From Pseudomonadota bacterium (lineage in GTDB: Bacteria > Pseudomonadota > Gammaproteobacteria > Burkholderiales > Burkholderiaceae_C): a stretch of 64,000 nucleotides of DNA. The stretch lies in assembly GCA_031119395.1 (NCBI GenBank), contig JAVHYA010000005.1, forward strand, positions 32,032 to 96,031, in the 5' to 3' direction. Below are positions 47,629-55,519 of the stretch, piece after piece. Numbering within the stretch: position 1 is the stretch's first letter; each line of letters opens with the position of its first letter. The position numbers were made by a program, and so were the translations under genes. Below the pieces are notes generated by a model. The model had not been told where the DNA came from. It was given only the letters and a program-made list of their open reading frames with translations, and did not search any database.

Positions 47629-47639
47629 GGTAAGACCAA
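47626..47639. promoter_or_regulatory. GntR/FadR-type operator, site 9 (AATGGTAAGACCAA)
   Basis: Dyad with core GGTAAGACC (reverse GGTCTTACC, as in site 8), overlapping the TATAAT of the promoter at 47599, between the SnoaL gene and CoA-transferase 2. Confidence 0.8.
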
Positions 47640-47661
47640 TGAACTTCTAGGGCCGCCCTTC

Positions 47662-48969
47662 ATGTTCGAACGCCTCGAAAACGACTTCCCGGTGCACACG
47701 CCGCGCCCTGCCGATGCGCCCGTGGCGCTGGAGGGCATCCGCGTCATCGACTTCAGCCACTTCCTTGCCGGCCCCTTCGCCACCATGATCCTCGGGGACA
47801 TGGGCGCGGACGTGATCAAGGTCGAAACACCCGGGCGCGGCGATGAATTCCGCCACTACCCGCCAGTGCCCGCCGAGGCGCCGGCGCAAGGTGCGCCCTA
47901 CGCATGGGGCAACCGCAACAAGCGCAGCGTGGCGCTGAATCTCAAGAGCCCGGACGGCGTCGCGGTCGTGAAGGAGCTGATCGCGCAGGCCGACGTGCTG
48001 TGCGAGAACTTCTCCACGGGTGTGATGGAGCGCTTCGGGCTCGACTACGAGAGCGTGAAGAAGATCAATCCGCAGATCATCTATTGCTCGGTCTCGGCAT
48101 ATGGCCGCGAGGGGGCCTTCAGCGATCGGCTGGGATTCGATCCGATCGCGCAGGCGGAGAGCGGCTTCATCTCGATGAACGGCTATCCCGATCGTCAGGG
48201 GGTTCGCACGCTGTCGCCGGTGGTGGACATCAGCACCGCCATGATGGCGTGCAACGCCATCCTGGGTGCGCTGCTGGCCCGTGGGCGCACGGGGCAGGGG
48301 CAGAAGATCGAGGTCGCGCTGTTCGACAACGCGGTGCTGATGACGGGCTACGCCGCCCTGCAGCATCTCTACACCGGCGCGCATCCCCAGCGGCATGGCA
48401 ACACCAGTCCGGACACCTGCCCGTCCGGCGTGTTCATGAGCCAGGACAAGCCCTTCTACATCAACTGCGGCAACGACAAGATCTTCCATCGCCTCGCTGG
48501 GCAGGTGCTCGAGCGGCCCGACCTGGCGAACGATCCGGTCTACTCCGATCGCAATGGCCGCATGAGCAGGCGCGACGAGATCTTCAAGCTGCTGGAGGAG
48601 CTGTTCGTGCAGCATCCCTGGTCCTACTGGCAGCCGCGCATGCGAGCCGCGCAGATTCCGTGCGGCGAGGTGCGCAGCGTCGGCGACGCGCTGCGCTCGC
48701 CTGAAGCGAAGGCGCGCGGTCTCGTCTCTCGCGTCGAGCATCCGACGCTGGGGTGGATTCCCAACGTGCGCCTGCCGATTCTCTACTCGGGCACCCCCCT
48801 GGCGGACCCGAAGGCTGCACCCGCGGTCGGCCAGCACACGAACGAGGTGCTGACCGAGGTGCTGGGCTACGACGACGCGCGCATCGCAGCGCTGCAGGCC
48901 AGCGGCGCGTTGGAGCTCGCAGCAGTGCGCCGGCCCGCCCCGGCAGCTGCGGAGGCGACGGTGGGATGA
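47662..48969 (+). CDS. CaiB/BaiF family III CoA-transferase 2
   Basis: A 435-residue CoA-transferase. IRVIDFSHFLAGPFATMILGDMGADVIKVE near 26-55 is the CoA site; LGFDPIAQAESGF near 157-169 carries the catalytic Asp160. GRTGQGQKIEVALFDNAVLMTGYAALQ is the usual dimer segment. It likely transfers CoA to a free acid in the pathway. The first 15 residues are a short extension. Followed by a DUF2889 gene overlapping by 4 bases. Confidence 0.9.
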   Translation: MFERLENDFPVHTPRPADAPVALEGIRVIDFSHFLAGPFATMILGDMGADVIKVETPGRGDEFRHYPPVPAEAPAQGAPYAWGNRNKRSVALNLKSPDGVAVVKELIAQADVLCENFSTGVMERFGLDYESVKKINPQIIYCSVSAYGREGAFSDRLGFDPIAQAESGFISMNGYPDRQGVRTLSPVVDISTAMMACNAILGALLARGRTGQGQKIEVALFDNAVLMTGYAALQHLYTGAHPQRHGNTSPDTCPSGVFMSQDKPFYINCGNDKIFHRLAGQVLERPDLANDPVYSDRNGRMSRRDEIFKLLEELFVQHPWSYWQPRMRAAQIPCGEVRSVGDALRSPEAKARGLVSRVEHPTLGWIPNVRLPILYSGTPLADPKAAPAVGQHTNEVLTEVLGYDDARIAALQASGALELAAVRRPAPAAAEATVG

Positions 48970-49529
48970 AGCAGCTCTCGCCTGCGGCGCCACGCGCACT
49001 GCTGCATACGCGGCGGGTGGAATGCACGGGGTGGGAGCGCGAGGATGGCCTCTTCGACATCGAGGGCCGGCTGTCGGACGTGCGCGCGTTCGACCTGGAC
49101 GGCTCGCGCGGCAATGCGCCGCGCAAGGCGGGCGATCCGGTGCACCTCATGTCGCTGCGCATCACGCTGGACGAGCGCTTCACCATCATGGCGGCAGAAG
49201 CCTGCTCGCACCAGATTCCGTATGCGGACTGCAGCGGCATCAACGATGCCTACCAACAACTGGTGGGCCTGCAGATCAAGGGCGGGTTCACCCGGGCAGT
49301 GAAGGACCGCTTCTCGGGCGAGCAGGGCTGCACGCACCTGACCGAGCTGCTCGGACCCATGGCAACGACCGCCTTCCAGGCGATCAGCCCTGCTCTCGAA
49401 CGCCGGCGCGCGCGGCGAGGCGAAGCGATCGATGACCCGAAATCCGCGGAGCGGCTGCTGGGCAGCTGCCACGGCCTGCGCCGAGGCGGCGAACCCGCGA
49501 TCATTCGCTGGGGCCAGCGCGGCGCCTGA
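48966..49529 (+). CDS. DUF2889 protein
   Basis: A 187-residue protein matching the DUF2889 pattern: WEREDGLFDIEGRLSD near 23-38, DPVHLMSLRITLDERFTIMAAEA near 57-79, and GEQGCTHLTELLGPMATTAFQA near 117-138, with the conserved Cys-Thr-His triplet. Its role is unknown; it often occurs next to CoA-transferases and acyl-CoA genes. Translationally linked to CoA-transferase 2, so a part in handling its product is likely. Confidence 0.85.
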   Translation: MKQLSPAAPRALLHTRRVECTGWEREDGLFDIEGRLSDVRAFDLDGSRGNAPRKAGDPVHLMSLRITLDERFTIMAAEACSHQIPYADCSGINDAYQQLVGLQIKGGFTRAVKDRFSGEQGCTHLTELLGPMATTAFQAISPALERRRARRGEAIDDPKSAERLLGSCHGLRRGGEPAIIRWGQRGA

Positions 49530-49536
49530 GCGCCGC
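49519..49536. terminator. Hairpin between convergent genes
   Basis: GCGGCGC (49519-49525) pairs with GCGCCGC (49530-49536) over the loop CTGA, spanning the DUF2889 stop. There is no T-run, so it is at most a weak bidirectional terminator. Confidence 0.3.
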
Positions 49537-49548
49537 GGGCCGGGGGCC

Positions 49549-50529
49549 TCATTCCGGCTGGATGCCCTTGGCTTGCAGCAACGCCCCGAAGCGCGCCCCT
49601 TCCTTGTCGACCAGCGCGCGAAACTGCTGCGGCGAGCTGAACTTCGGCTCGTTCCCCGAGCGTTGCAGGGCTTCGCGGACCACGGGGTCCTCCAGCGCCT
49701 TGCCCATCGTCTCGTTGAGCTTCATGACCACCGCGTGCGGCGTTCCGGGTGCCGCCACGAGGCCGAAGAACACCTCCGTCGTCATTCCGGGGTAGCCCTG
49801 CTCGGCCATGGTCGGCACTTCGGGCAGTTCCTTCTCGCGCTGGGGCCCGGTCACCGCGAGGGCCTTGAGCTTGCCGGAGCGCACGAGGGGAATGTTCGAC
49901 GACAGCGCGTCGAACAGGAACTGGATGTTGCCGCCCAGGATGGCACTCGCCGATTCCGCGCCGCCCTTGTAGGGCACATGCAGCGCCTCGAAGCCGGCCT
50001 CGCTCTTGAGCAGCTCTGCCAGCAGGTGCAGGCTGCCGTTGACGCCGTTGGAGCCGAAGCTCAGTTGCCCGGGATGCGCCTTGCCGTAGGCCACCAGTTC
50101 CTTGACGCTGTTGACGCCGAGCGTCGGCGACGCGACCAGGATGAAGCCCGAGGTGGTGGCCTGTCCGACGGTGATCAGCGTCTTCACGTCGTAGCCCGGG
50201 TTCTTGTAGAGATAGGGCGAGATCGCCATCACGCTGTTGCCGACCCATACCAGCGTGTAGCCGTCGGCCGGCGCGCGCACCGCTTGCGCCACCGAGACCG
50301 TGCCGGAGGCGCCTGGCTTGTTGTCGATCACCACGGGTTGGCCGAGCAGCTTGCTCATCTTGTCGCCCACGAGGCGCGCGGTGATGTCCGTCGTGCCGCC
50401 CGCGCCGGCGCCCACCAGGATCTTGATGGGGCGCGATGGGAACGGCTCCTGCGCCGCCCAGAGCGGCTGGGCGGCGATGGCGGCGCCGGCGGCAAGCAGT
50501 GTGCGGCGGCGCAAGCGGCATTCGGTCAT
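49549..50529 (-). CDS. Bug/TctC-type periplasmic receptor 6
   Basis: A 326-residue receptor, signal MTECRLRRRTLLAAGAAIAAQPLWAAQ (arginine-rich). FPSRPIKILVGAGAGGTTD shows Val-Gly-Ala in place of the usual Ile-Val-Pro, and APADGYT follows. Stand-alone leftward gene facing the nitroreductase operon across operator 10. Confidence 0.9.
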   Translation of the reverse strand: MTECRLRRRTLLAAGAAIAAQPLWAAQEPFPSRPIKILVGAGAGGTTDITARLVGDKMSKLLGQPVVIDNKPGASGTVSVAQAVRAPADGYTLVWVGNSVMAISPYLYKNPGYDVKTLITVGQATTSGFILVASPTLGVNSVKELVAYGKAHPGQLSFGSNGVNGSLHLLAELLKSEAGFEALHVPYKGGAESASAILGGNIQFLFDALSSNIPLVRSGKLKALAVTGPQREKELPEVPTMAEQGYPGMTTEVFFGLVAAPGTPHAVVMKLNETMGKALEDPVVREALQRSGNEPKFSSPQQFRALVDKEGARFGALLQAKGIQPE

Positions 50530-50591
50530 GGGTGTCTCCTTCGTTGAACAGGGGACCGAATCCGCCGATCACGTCGGCCGGCCCGGCTGGT

Positions 50592-50620
50592 TTGACTCGG
50601 CATCGAAATGTCATTATATT
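50592..50620 (+). promoter_or_regulatory. Promoter of the nitroreductase-thiolase operon
   Basis: TTGACT (50592-50597), 17 bases, TATATT (50615-50620). Operator 10 begins inside the -10, the same layout as the promoter at 47599. The leader before the ATG at 50638 would be about 11 bases. Confidence 0.7.
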
Positions 50621-50631
50621 GGTCCTACCAT
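50618..50631. promoter_or_regulatory. GntR/FadR-type operator, site 10 (ATTGGTCCTACCAT)
   Basis: A perfect dyad overlapping the -10 of the nitroreductase operon, opposite receptor 6. GGTC half, eastern class. Confidence 0.8.
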
Positions 50632-50637
50632 TTAAAT

Positions 50638-51345
50638 ATGCAACCAATAATCGATCCCACGATGACTTCCGCTGCGGCACAAGTGCTGGATTCGCTGCTC
50701 GCACAGCGTCACAGCTGTCGCGCCTTCCTGGACAAGCCTGTGGAGCGCGCCACCATCGAATCGGTCCTGCGCACCGCGCAGCGCGCGGCCTCCTGGTGCA
50801 ACTCGCAGCCCTGGCAGGTCAGCGTGACCTCGGGTGATGCGACCGAGCGCTTGCGAGCCAGGCTGATCGCGGCAGCGCGTGCGGGCGAGGGCGGTGGCAC
50901 CGACTTTCCCTTTCCGCTGGAATACCGCGGCGTCTATCTGGAGCGCCGGCGCGAGTGCGGCTTCCAGCTTTACAACGCGGTCGGCGTGGAGCGCGGAGAC
51001 CGGGAAGGCTATGCGCGCCAGACGCTCGAGAACTTCCGCCTTTTCGGTGCGCCGCACGTCGCCATCCTGACCAGCGATCCGGGTCTTGGCGTCTACGGTG
51101 CCGTCGATGTGGGCGGCTACGTGCAGGTGGTGTTGCTCGCCATGCAGGCGCACGGCCTCGGTGCCATTCCGCAGGCGGCGCTGGCACATCACAGTGACCT
51201 GATCAAGCAGGAGCTTGGGATTCCCAAGGAGCGCCTGATGGTGTGCGGCGTCTCCTTCGGCTACGAAGACACCGCGCATCCCGCCAACAGCTATCGCACC
51301 TCGCGCGCACCGGTCGAGCAGGCGATCCAGTTCGTGGACGCTTGA
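50638..51345 (+). CDS. Nitroreductase-family flavoprotein
   Basis: A 235-residue FMN oxidoreductase of the nitroreductase fold. RHSCRAFLDKPVERATIESVLRTAQRAASWCNSQPWQV near 25-62 holds the FMN phosphate arginines and the NSQPW motif, and GAIPQAALAHHSDLIKQELGIPKE near 185-208 the C-terminal FMN loop. Members reduce nitro groups, enones or quinones with NAD(P)H. Beside a thiolase-like gene a role as enone reductase is plausible. The ATG at 50638 (MQPII) follows the promoter closely; an ATG at 50662 (MTSAA) is also possible. Confidence 0.85.
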   Translation: MQPIIDPTMTSAAAQVLDSLLAQRHSCRAFLDKPVERATIESVLRTAQRAASWCNSQPWQVSVTSGDATERLRARLIAAARAGEGGGTDFPFPLEYRGVYLERRRECGFQLYNAVGVERGDREGYARQTLENFRLFGAPHVAILTSDPGLGVYGAVDVGGYVQVVLLAMQAHGLGAIPQAALAHHSDLIKQELGIPKERLMVCGVSFGYEDTAHPANSYRTSRAPVEQAIQFVDA

Positions 51346-51349
51346 CGGC

Positions 51350-52531
51350 ATGAAGTCCCTCGCAGACCGCAGCATCGCGATCGTCGGCTATGCGGAGACC
51401 AAGCTGGTGCGCCGCAGTGGACGCACCGCGCTCTCGTTGGCCGGAGAGGCCGTCGATCGGCTGATCGCCCAAACCGGCATCGAGCGCACGGGCATCGATG
51501 GCTTCGCCACCACGCTGGCCATGAGCGAAGGCGGCAACCCGTTCTACAGCAACCTGCTGGCCGAAGGGTTGGGCCTGTCGGTCACCTGGTGCCAGGCGAC
51601 GGAGATCGGCGGCGCATCTTCGGGCGGCAACATCGCGCGCGCGGCGGCCGCCATCCAGGCGGGCCTGTGCGACATCGTGCTGTGCCTGGCCTCGGATGCC
51701 GTGTCGACCGTCGACCGATCGGTCCAGTCGGGGCATCGCACCGAGTATTGCGACCCGGCGGGCTACGCGGGGCCCCTGTCGGCCTTTGCACTGCTGTCGA
51801 GCGTGTACGACCAGCGCTACGGACTGCCGCACGAGGCGTTGGCGAGACTGGCAGTGACACAGCGCGAGGGCGCGCTGCTCAACGAGAACGCGTGCGACGT
51901 GCTGCGTCGTCCGCTGACGGAAAGGGAATACCTCGACTCCAAGGTCGTGTCGGACCCGCTGCGGATTCTCGACTGCGTGATGCGCTGCGACGGCGCGAGC
52001 GCAGTGCTGGTGATGTCCACGCGCCGTGCGCGAGCGATGGGATTTCAGAAGCTGGTGCATCCGATTGCCTATGCGGAGCGCATCAACTTCGATCCGACCG
52101 AAGCGTCCGGCGACATGCTGCAGACCGGCTTCACAGACGTCGCGCCGCGCGCCTTCAGTGCCGTGGGTTGGAAGCCCGGCGACGTGAAGATGCTGCACTG
52201 GTACGACGACTTCCTGATCGCGCTGATCCTGCAGCTGGAACAGACCGGCTTCTGCGGCCCGGGCGAGGGCGGTGCCTTCGTCAAGGCGCACGACATGAGC
52301 TGGCGCGGCCAACTTCCGCTGAACACGGGCGGCGGCCAGATCTCCGCGGGGCAGCCAGGCCTGGCTGGCGGCGGGGTCAACCTCGTCGAGTGCCTGCGCC
52401 AGATGTTCGGCGAGGCTGGCGCGCGGCAGGTCCGCGATGCCGGCAACGCGATGCTCTCGGGCATCGGCGTCATCCAGTACGCCCGCACCTGGGGGACCAG
52501 CACGGTGATGCTTCTGGAGCGAAGCCAATGA
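51350..52531 (+). CDS. SCP2/Ltp-type thiolase-fold protein lacking the nucleophilic Cys (thiolase-like 2)
   Basis: A 393-residue thiolase-superfamily protein. The nucleophile segment reads EIGGASSGGNI near 85-95, with no cysteine at the expected point. LHWYDDFLI keeps a Tyr as in IYDSF of thiolase-like 1. DSKVVSDPLRILDCVMRCDGASA matches lipid-transfer-type members. It overlaps the DUF35 gene (ATGA), so the pair should form one complex. Likely a retro-aldolase or acyl-transferase acting on a bulky CoA ester. Confidence 0.85.
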   Translation: MKSLADRSIAIVGYAETKLVRRSGRTALSLAGEAVDRLIAQTGIERTGIDGFATTLAMSEGGNPFYSNLLAEGLGLSVTWCQATEIGGASSGGNIARAAAAIQAGLCDIVLCLASDAVSTVDRSVQSGHRTEYCDPAGYAGPLSAFALLSSVYDQRYGLPHEALARLAVTQREGALLNENACDVLRRPLTEREYLDSKVVSDPLRILDCVMRCDGASAVLVMSTRRARAMGFQKLVHPIAYAERINFDPTEASGDMLQTGFTDVAPRAFSAVGWKPGDVKMLHWYDDFLIALILQLEQTGFCGPGEGGAFVKAHDMSWRGQLPLNTGGGQISAGQPGLAGGGVNLVECLRQMFGEAGARQVRDAGNAMLSGIGVIQYARTWGTSTVMLLERSQ

Positions 52532-52917
52532 GCACGACGCCCGATCTGCCCGACGTGGGCGCTCCGTTCATCGAAGGGCTGCGCGATGGCCGCCTGATGC
52601 TGCAGTTCGACCGCATCAACGGACGCGCGCAGTTCTATCCGCGTCCCCAGAGCCTCTGGAGCGAGTCCGGCACGCAATGGCGCGAGGCGAGTGGCCATGG
52701 CGCGATCGTCGCGCTCACGCTCAGCCGCGTCGGACCGGCGCATCTGGCCGACGCCGTGCCGTACCCGCTGGCGCTGGTGCAGCTGGCCGAAGGCCCGCGC
52801 ATGCTCGCCCGCATCCAAGCGCGCTACGAGGACCTGGCCATCGGCCAGGCGGTGGAGGTGGACTGGAGCCACCCCGATTCGCGGCGCGCCTTCCCGGTGT
52901 TCAGGCCATCGAGCTGA
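52528..52917 (+). CDS. DUF35-like OB-fold protein without zinc ribbon cysteines
   Basis: A 129-residue DUF35-type partner of thiolase-like 2. The order fits (helix, LMLQFDRINGRAQFYPRPQSLW at 23-44, then OB-fold GAIVALTLSRVG) but the protein contains no cysteine at all, so the zinc ribbon that DUF35 proteins normally carry has been lost. A structural rather than metal-dependent role is implied. Confidence 0.78.
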   Translation: MSTTPDLPDVGAPFIEGLRDGRLMLQFDRINGRAQFYPRPQSLWSESGTQWREASGHGAIVALTLSRVGPAHLADAVPYPLALVQLAEGPRMLARIQARYEDLAIGQAVEVDWSHPDSRRAFPVFRPSS

Positions 52918-52968
52918 CCGGTGTACTGCCTTCGCGTTTCTTCACTACACGATGCCAGGAGACAACCC

Positions 52969-53943
52969 ATGATGTTCCGACGCCAATGGCTGGCGATGTC
53001 GGCGCTCGCGCTTTCCGCGCTTGCGCTGGGCAGTGCGCAGGCCGACACCTTTCCGAGCCGGCCGATCAAGATCATCGTGCCCTTCGCCGCGGGCGGTACC
53101 GGTGACGTGCTGATCCGCACGCTGCAGGAGCCGCTGCAGCGGCGCCTCGGACAGCCGATCATCGTGGAGAACCGCCTGGGCGCGAGCGGCTCGATGGGCA
53201 CGGTGTTCGTCAAGAATTCGCCGGCCGATGGCTACACGCTGCTGCAGGTGGGCAACTCGACCGTGACCACGCCGATGCTGCAGAAGACGGCCAACTACGA
53301 CTCGCAGAAGGACCTTGCGCCGGTGGGCCTGATCGCCACCACGCCGATGGTGTTCCTGCTCAATCCGGTGGTGCCGGCCACCAGCATCAAGCAGCTGATC
53401 GACTACGCGAAGGCCAATCCCGGCAAGCTGGAGTTCTCGTCGGCGGGGCGCGGATCACTGGCGCATCTGGCGACCGAATCCTTCAACCAGGCGGCTGGCC
53501 TGAAGATGGTCTTCGTGCCCTACCAGGGCGCGTCGCAGGCGGTCAACGCGGTCCTTGCCGGCGACGTCAAGGTGGCGCTGACCACGCCCTCCGACGCGAT
53601 CAACGCCTTCGTCAGTGCGGGCCGCGTGCGCATGCTCGCGGTGTCCAGCGAAAAGCGCAGCCCACTGCTGCCCGATGTGCCTGCCATCGCCGAGACGCTT
53701 CCCAACTTTGCGGTCAACGCCTTCTTCGGCCTGTCGGCACCGGCGGGCACGCCTCCCGCGATCGTCGCGAAGCTCAACGACGCACTGAACAAGTCCATCG
53801 CCGAGCCGGCAGTGCAGGAGAGGCTCAAGGTGCTGGGCATGTTCCCGCACCCCAACGACGCCAAGAGCTTCGGCGACATGATGACGCGCGACCATGCGCT
53901 GTGGACCGGTGTGATCGCCAGGGCCGGTATCGAGGCGGAATGA
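52969..53943 (+). CDS. Bug/TctC-type periplasmic receptor 7
   Basis: A 324-residue receptor, signal MMFRRQWLAMSALALSALALGSAQA. FPSRPIKIIVPFAAGGTGD and SPADGYT are present. Start ATG at 52969 with CCAGGAGA 6 bases upstream; a GTG at 52921 would add 16 residues without reason. Embedded in an operon, 51 bases after DUF35, and overlapping the SnoaL gene. Three periplasmic or catabolic genes follow in tight order. Confidence 0.9.
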   Translation: MMFRRQWLAMSALALSALALGSAQADTFPSRPIKIIVPFAAGGTGDVLIRTLQEPLQRRLGQPIIVENRLGASGSMGTVFVKNSPADGYTLLQVGNSTVTTPMLQKTANYDSQKDLAPVGLIATTPMVFLLNPVVPATSIKQLIDYAKANPGKLEFSSAGRGSLAHLATESFNQAAGLKMVFVPYQGASQAVNAVLAGDVKVALTTPSDAINAFVSAGRVRMLAVSSEKRSPLLPDVPAIAETLPNFAVNAFFGLSAPAGTPPAIVAKLNDALNKSIAEPAVQERLKVLGMFPHPNDAKSFGDMMTRDHALWTGVIARAGIEAE

Positions 53944-54536
53944 CGATGAGCAGCGCCCTCGACGACTACTCGCCCGAGCGCATCGCCGATCGCATGCAGA
54001 TCCATGACTGCATGTACCGCTGGTGCCGCGCGGTGGACCGGCTCGACTTCAGTGGCATTCGCGATGTCTTTCATGACGATGCGATCGACATGCACGGCGC
54101 CTACGACGGCCCGGTGGATGGCTTGATCGACTGGATCCGAAGGCGCCATGCCGACATACCCTTCTCGATGCACGCGGTGAGCAACCTGCTGATCGAGTTC
54201 GCCGGCCCCGACCTCGCGTTGGTGGAGACCTACGTTCGCACCACGCAGCGCTACCCGGCCGAGGCGCGCGCGGCGCTCGACCAGCTTGCCGGCGGCAAGG
54301 CGGGCGCCGACGGCGGCGGCATGGACCTCATGACCTGCTCGCGCTATGTCGACCGCTTCGAGCGGCGCGAGGAGCGTCGCTGGAAGATCGCGCGACGGAC
54401 GCTGGTCGCCGACTGGAAGCAGTTCGTGCCGGTGCCCGCCGACCTGCCGGATCCGCCGGCTTCGCAGCAGACCGGACGCCGCAACCAGGACGACTTGATC
54501 TTCCAGGAACGCCGGGCGTTGGGGATTCGAGCATGA
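53940..54536 (+). CDS. SnoaL/NTF2-like protein 2
   Basis: A 198-residue cone-fold protein: RIADRMQIHDCMYRWCRAVDRLDFSGIRDVFHDDAIDMHG near 13-52 shows the Tyr/His/Asp pocket of SnoaL-type proteins, followed by SMHAVSNLLIEFAG and a C-terminal tail of about 40 polar residues. Similar in design to the gene at 47058, so the region has two copies. It may be an isomerase or dehydratase. The ATG overlaps the receptor 7 stop and the stop overlaps receptor 8. Confidence 0.78.
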   Translation: MTMSSALDDYSPERIADRMQIHDCMYRWCRAVDRLDFSGIRDVFHDDAIDMHGAYDGPVDGLIDWIRRRHADIPFSMHAVSNLLIEFAGPDLALVETYVRTTQRYPAEARAALDQLAGGKAGADGGGMDLMTCSRYVDRFERREERRWKIARRTLVADWKQFVPVPADLPDPPASQQTGRRNQDDLIFQERRALGIRA

Positions 54537-55504
54537 ACCGAAAGCAGTTCCTTCGCGGCACGCTCGGCGCGCTGGCTGCAGGCGCCGCATGGCCCGCGCT
54601 GGCCGCCTATCCGGACAAGCCGGTCATGTTGGTCGTTCCCTATCCGCCGGGAGGCATGGGCAGTACCTTCGGCAACATCGTCAGCGAGGCGCTCACGCCC
54701 AAGCTGGGCCAGAACGTCGTGGTCGACTACAAGGCCGGCGCCAACGGCGCGCTCGGGGCGGCCTACGTGGCCAAGGCGCAGCCGGATGGCTACACGCTGT
54801 TGATGGCGGTCAACAGCACCATGGCCATCAACCCGCACCTGTACTCGAAGCTGCCTTTCGATCCGGTCAAGGACTTCACACCGGTGTCGATGATCTTCAC
54901 CAACGCGAACGTGCTGGTGGTCAATGCGTCGAGCCCGGTGCGCTCGGTGAAGGACCTGATCGCCTACGCCAAGGCCCATCCTGGCAGGGTGAACTACGGA
55001 TCGGCGGGCAATGGGTCCACGCCGCACCTGTCCGGCGAGATGTTCCGCCAACTCACGGGCGCGCCCGTGGTGCATGTGCCGTACAAGGGCAGTGGCCCGG
55101 CCATCGTGGATCTGCTCGGCGGTCAGATCGACTTCCTGTTCGTCGACACCTCGGTGCTGCCGCAGGTGCGCAGCGGCAGGCTGCGGGCGCTGGCCGTCAC
55201 CGGGCGCACCCACCTCGGCGCCGCCCCCGAGTTGCGAACGATGGAGGAGGAAGGCGTGAAAGGCTTCGTGGTCGACACCTGGTACAGCATCTGCGCGCCT
55301 GCCGGCACGCCGCCCGATGCGGTGAAGCGTCTCAACACGGAAATCGCGAAGATGCTGGCTGACCCCGGGGTACGCCAGCGCATGCGCGACGTGGGCGTGG
55401 ACCCGGCCGAAGACACGAGCGCGGCGTACTTGCACAAGACCATCCAGGCCGACAGCGCGCGCTGGAAGACTTTCATCAAGTCGACCGACATCCACCTCGA
55501 CTGA
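54533..55504 (+). CDS. Bug/TctC-type periplasmic receptor 8
   Basis: A 323-residue receptor, signal MNRKQFLRGTLGALAAGAAWPALA (Lys/Arg pair, possibly Tat). YPDKPVMLVVPYPPGGMGS lacks the Asp usually found at the end of the ligand loop (Ser-Thr instead), and QPDGYT follows. The missing Asp suggests a changed ligand. It ends the rightward operon, 15 bases from the stop of the tandem CoA-transferase. Confidence 0.88.
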   Translation: MNRKQFLRGTLGALAAGAAWPALAAYPDKPVMLVVPYPPGGMGSTFGNIVSEALTPKLGQNVVVDYKAGANGALGAAYVAKAQPDGYTLLMAVNSTMAINPHLYSKLPFDPVKDFTPVSMIFTNANVLVVNASSPVRSVKDLIAYAKAHPGRVNYGSAGNGSTPHLSGEMFRQLTGAPVVHVPYKGSGPAIVDLLGGQIDFLFVDTSVLPQVRSGRLRALAVTGRTHLGAAPELRTMEEEGVKGFVVDTWYSICAPAGTPPDAVKRLNTEIAKMLADPGVRQRMRDVGVDPAEDTSAAYLHKTIQADSARWKTFIKSTDIHLD

Positions 55505-55519
55505 GGCCGACGCCGGCAT

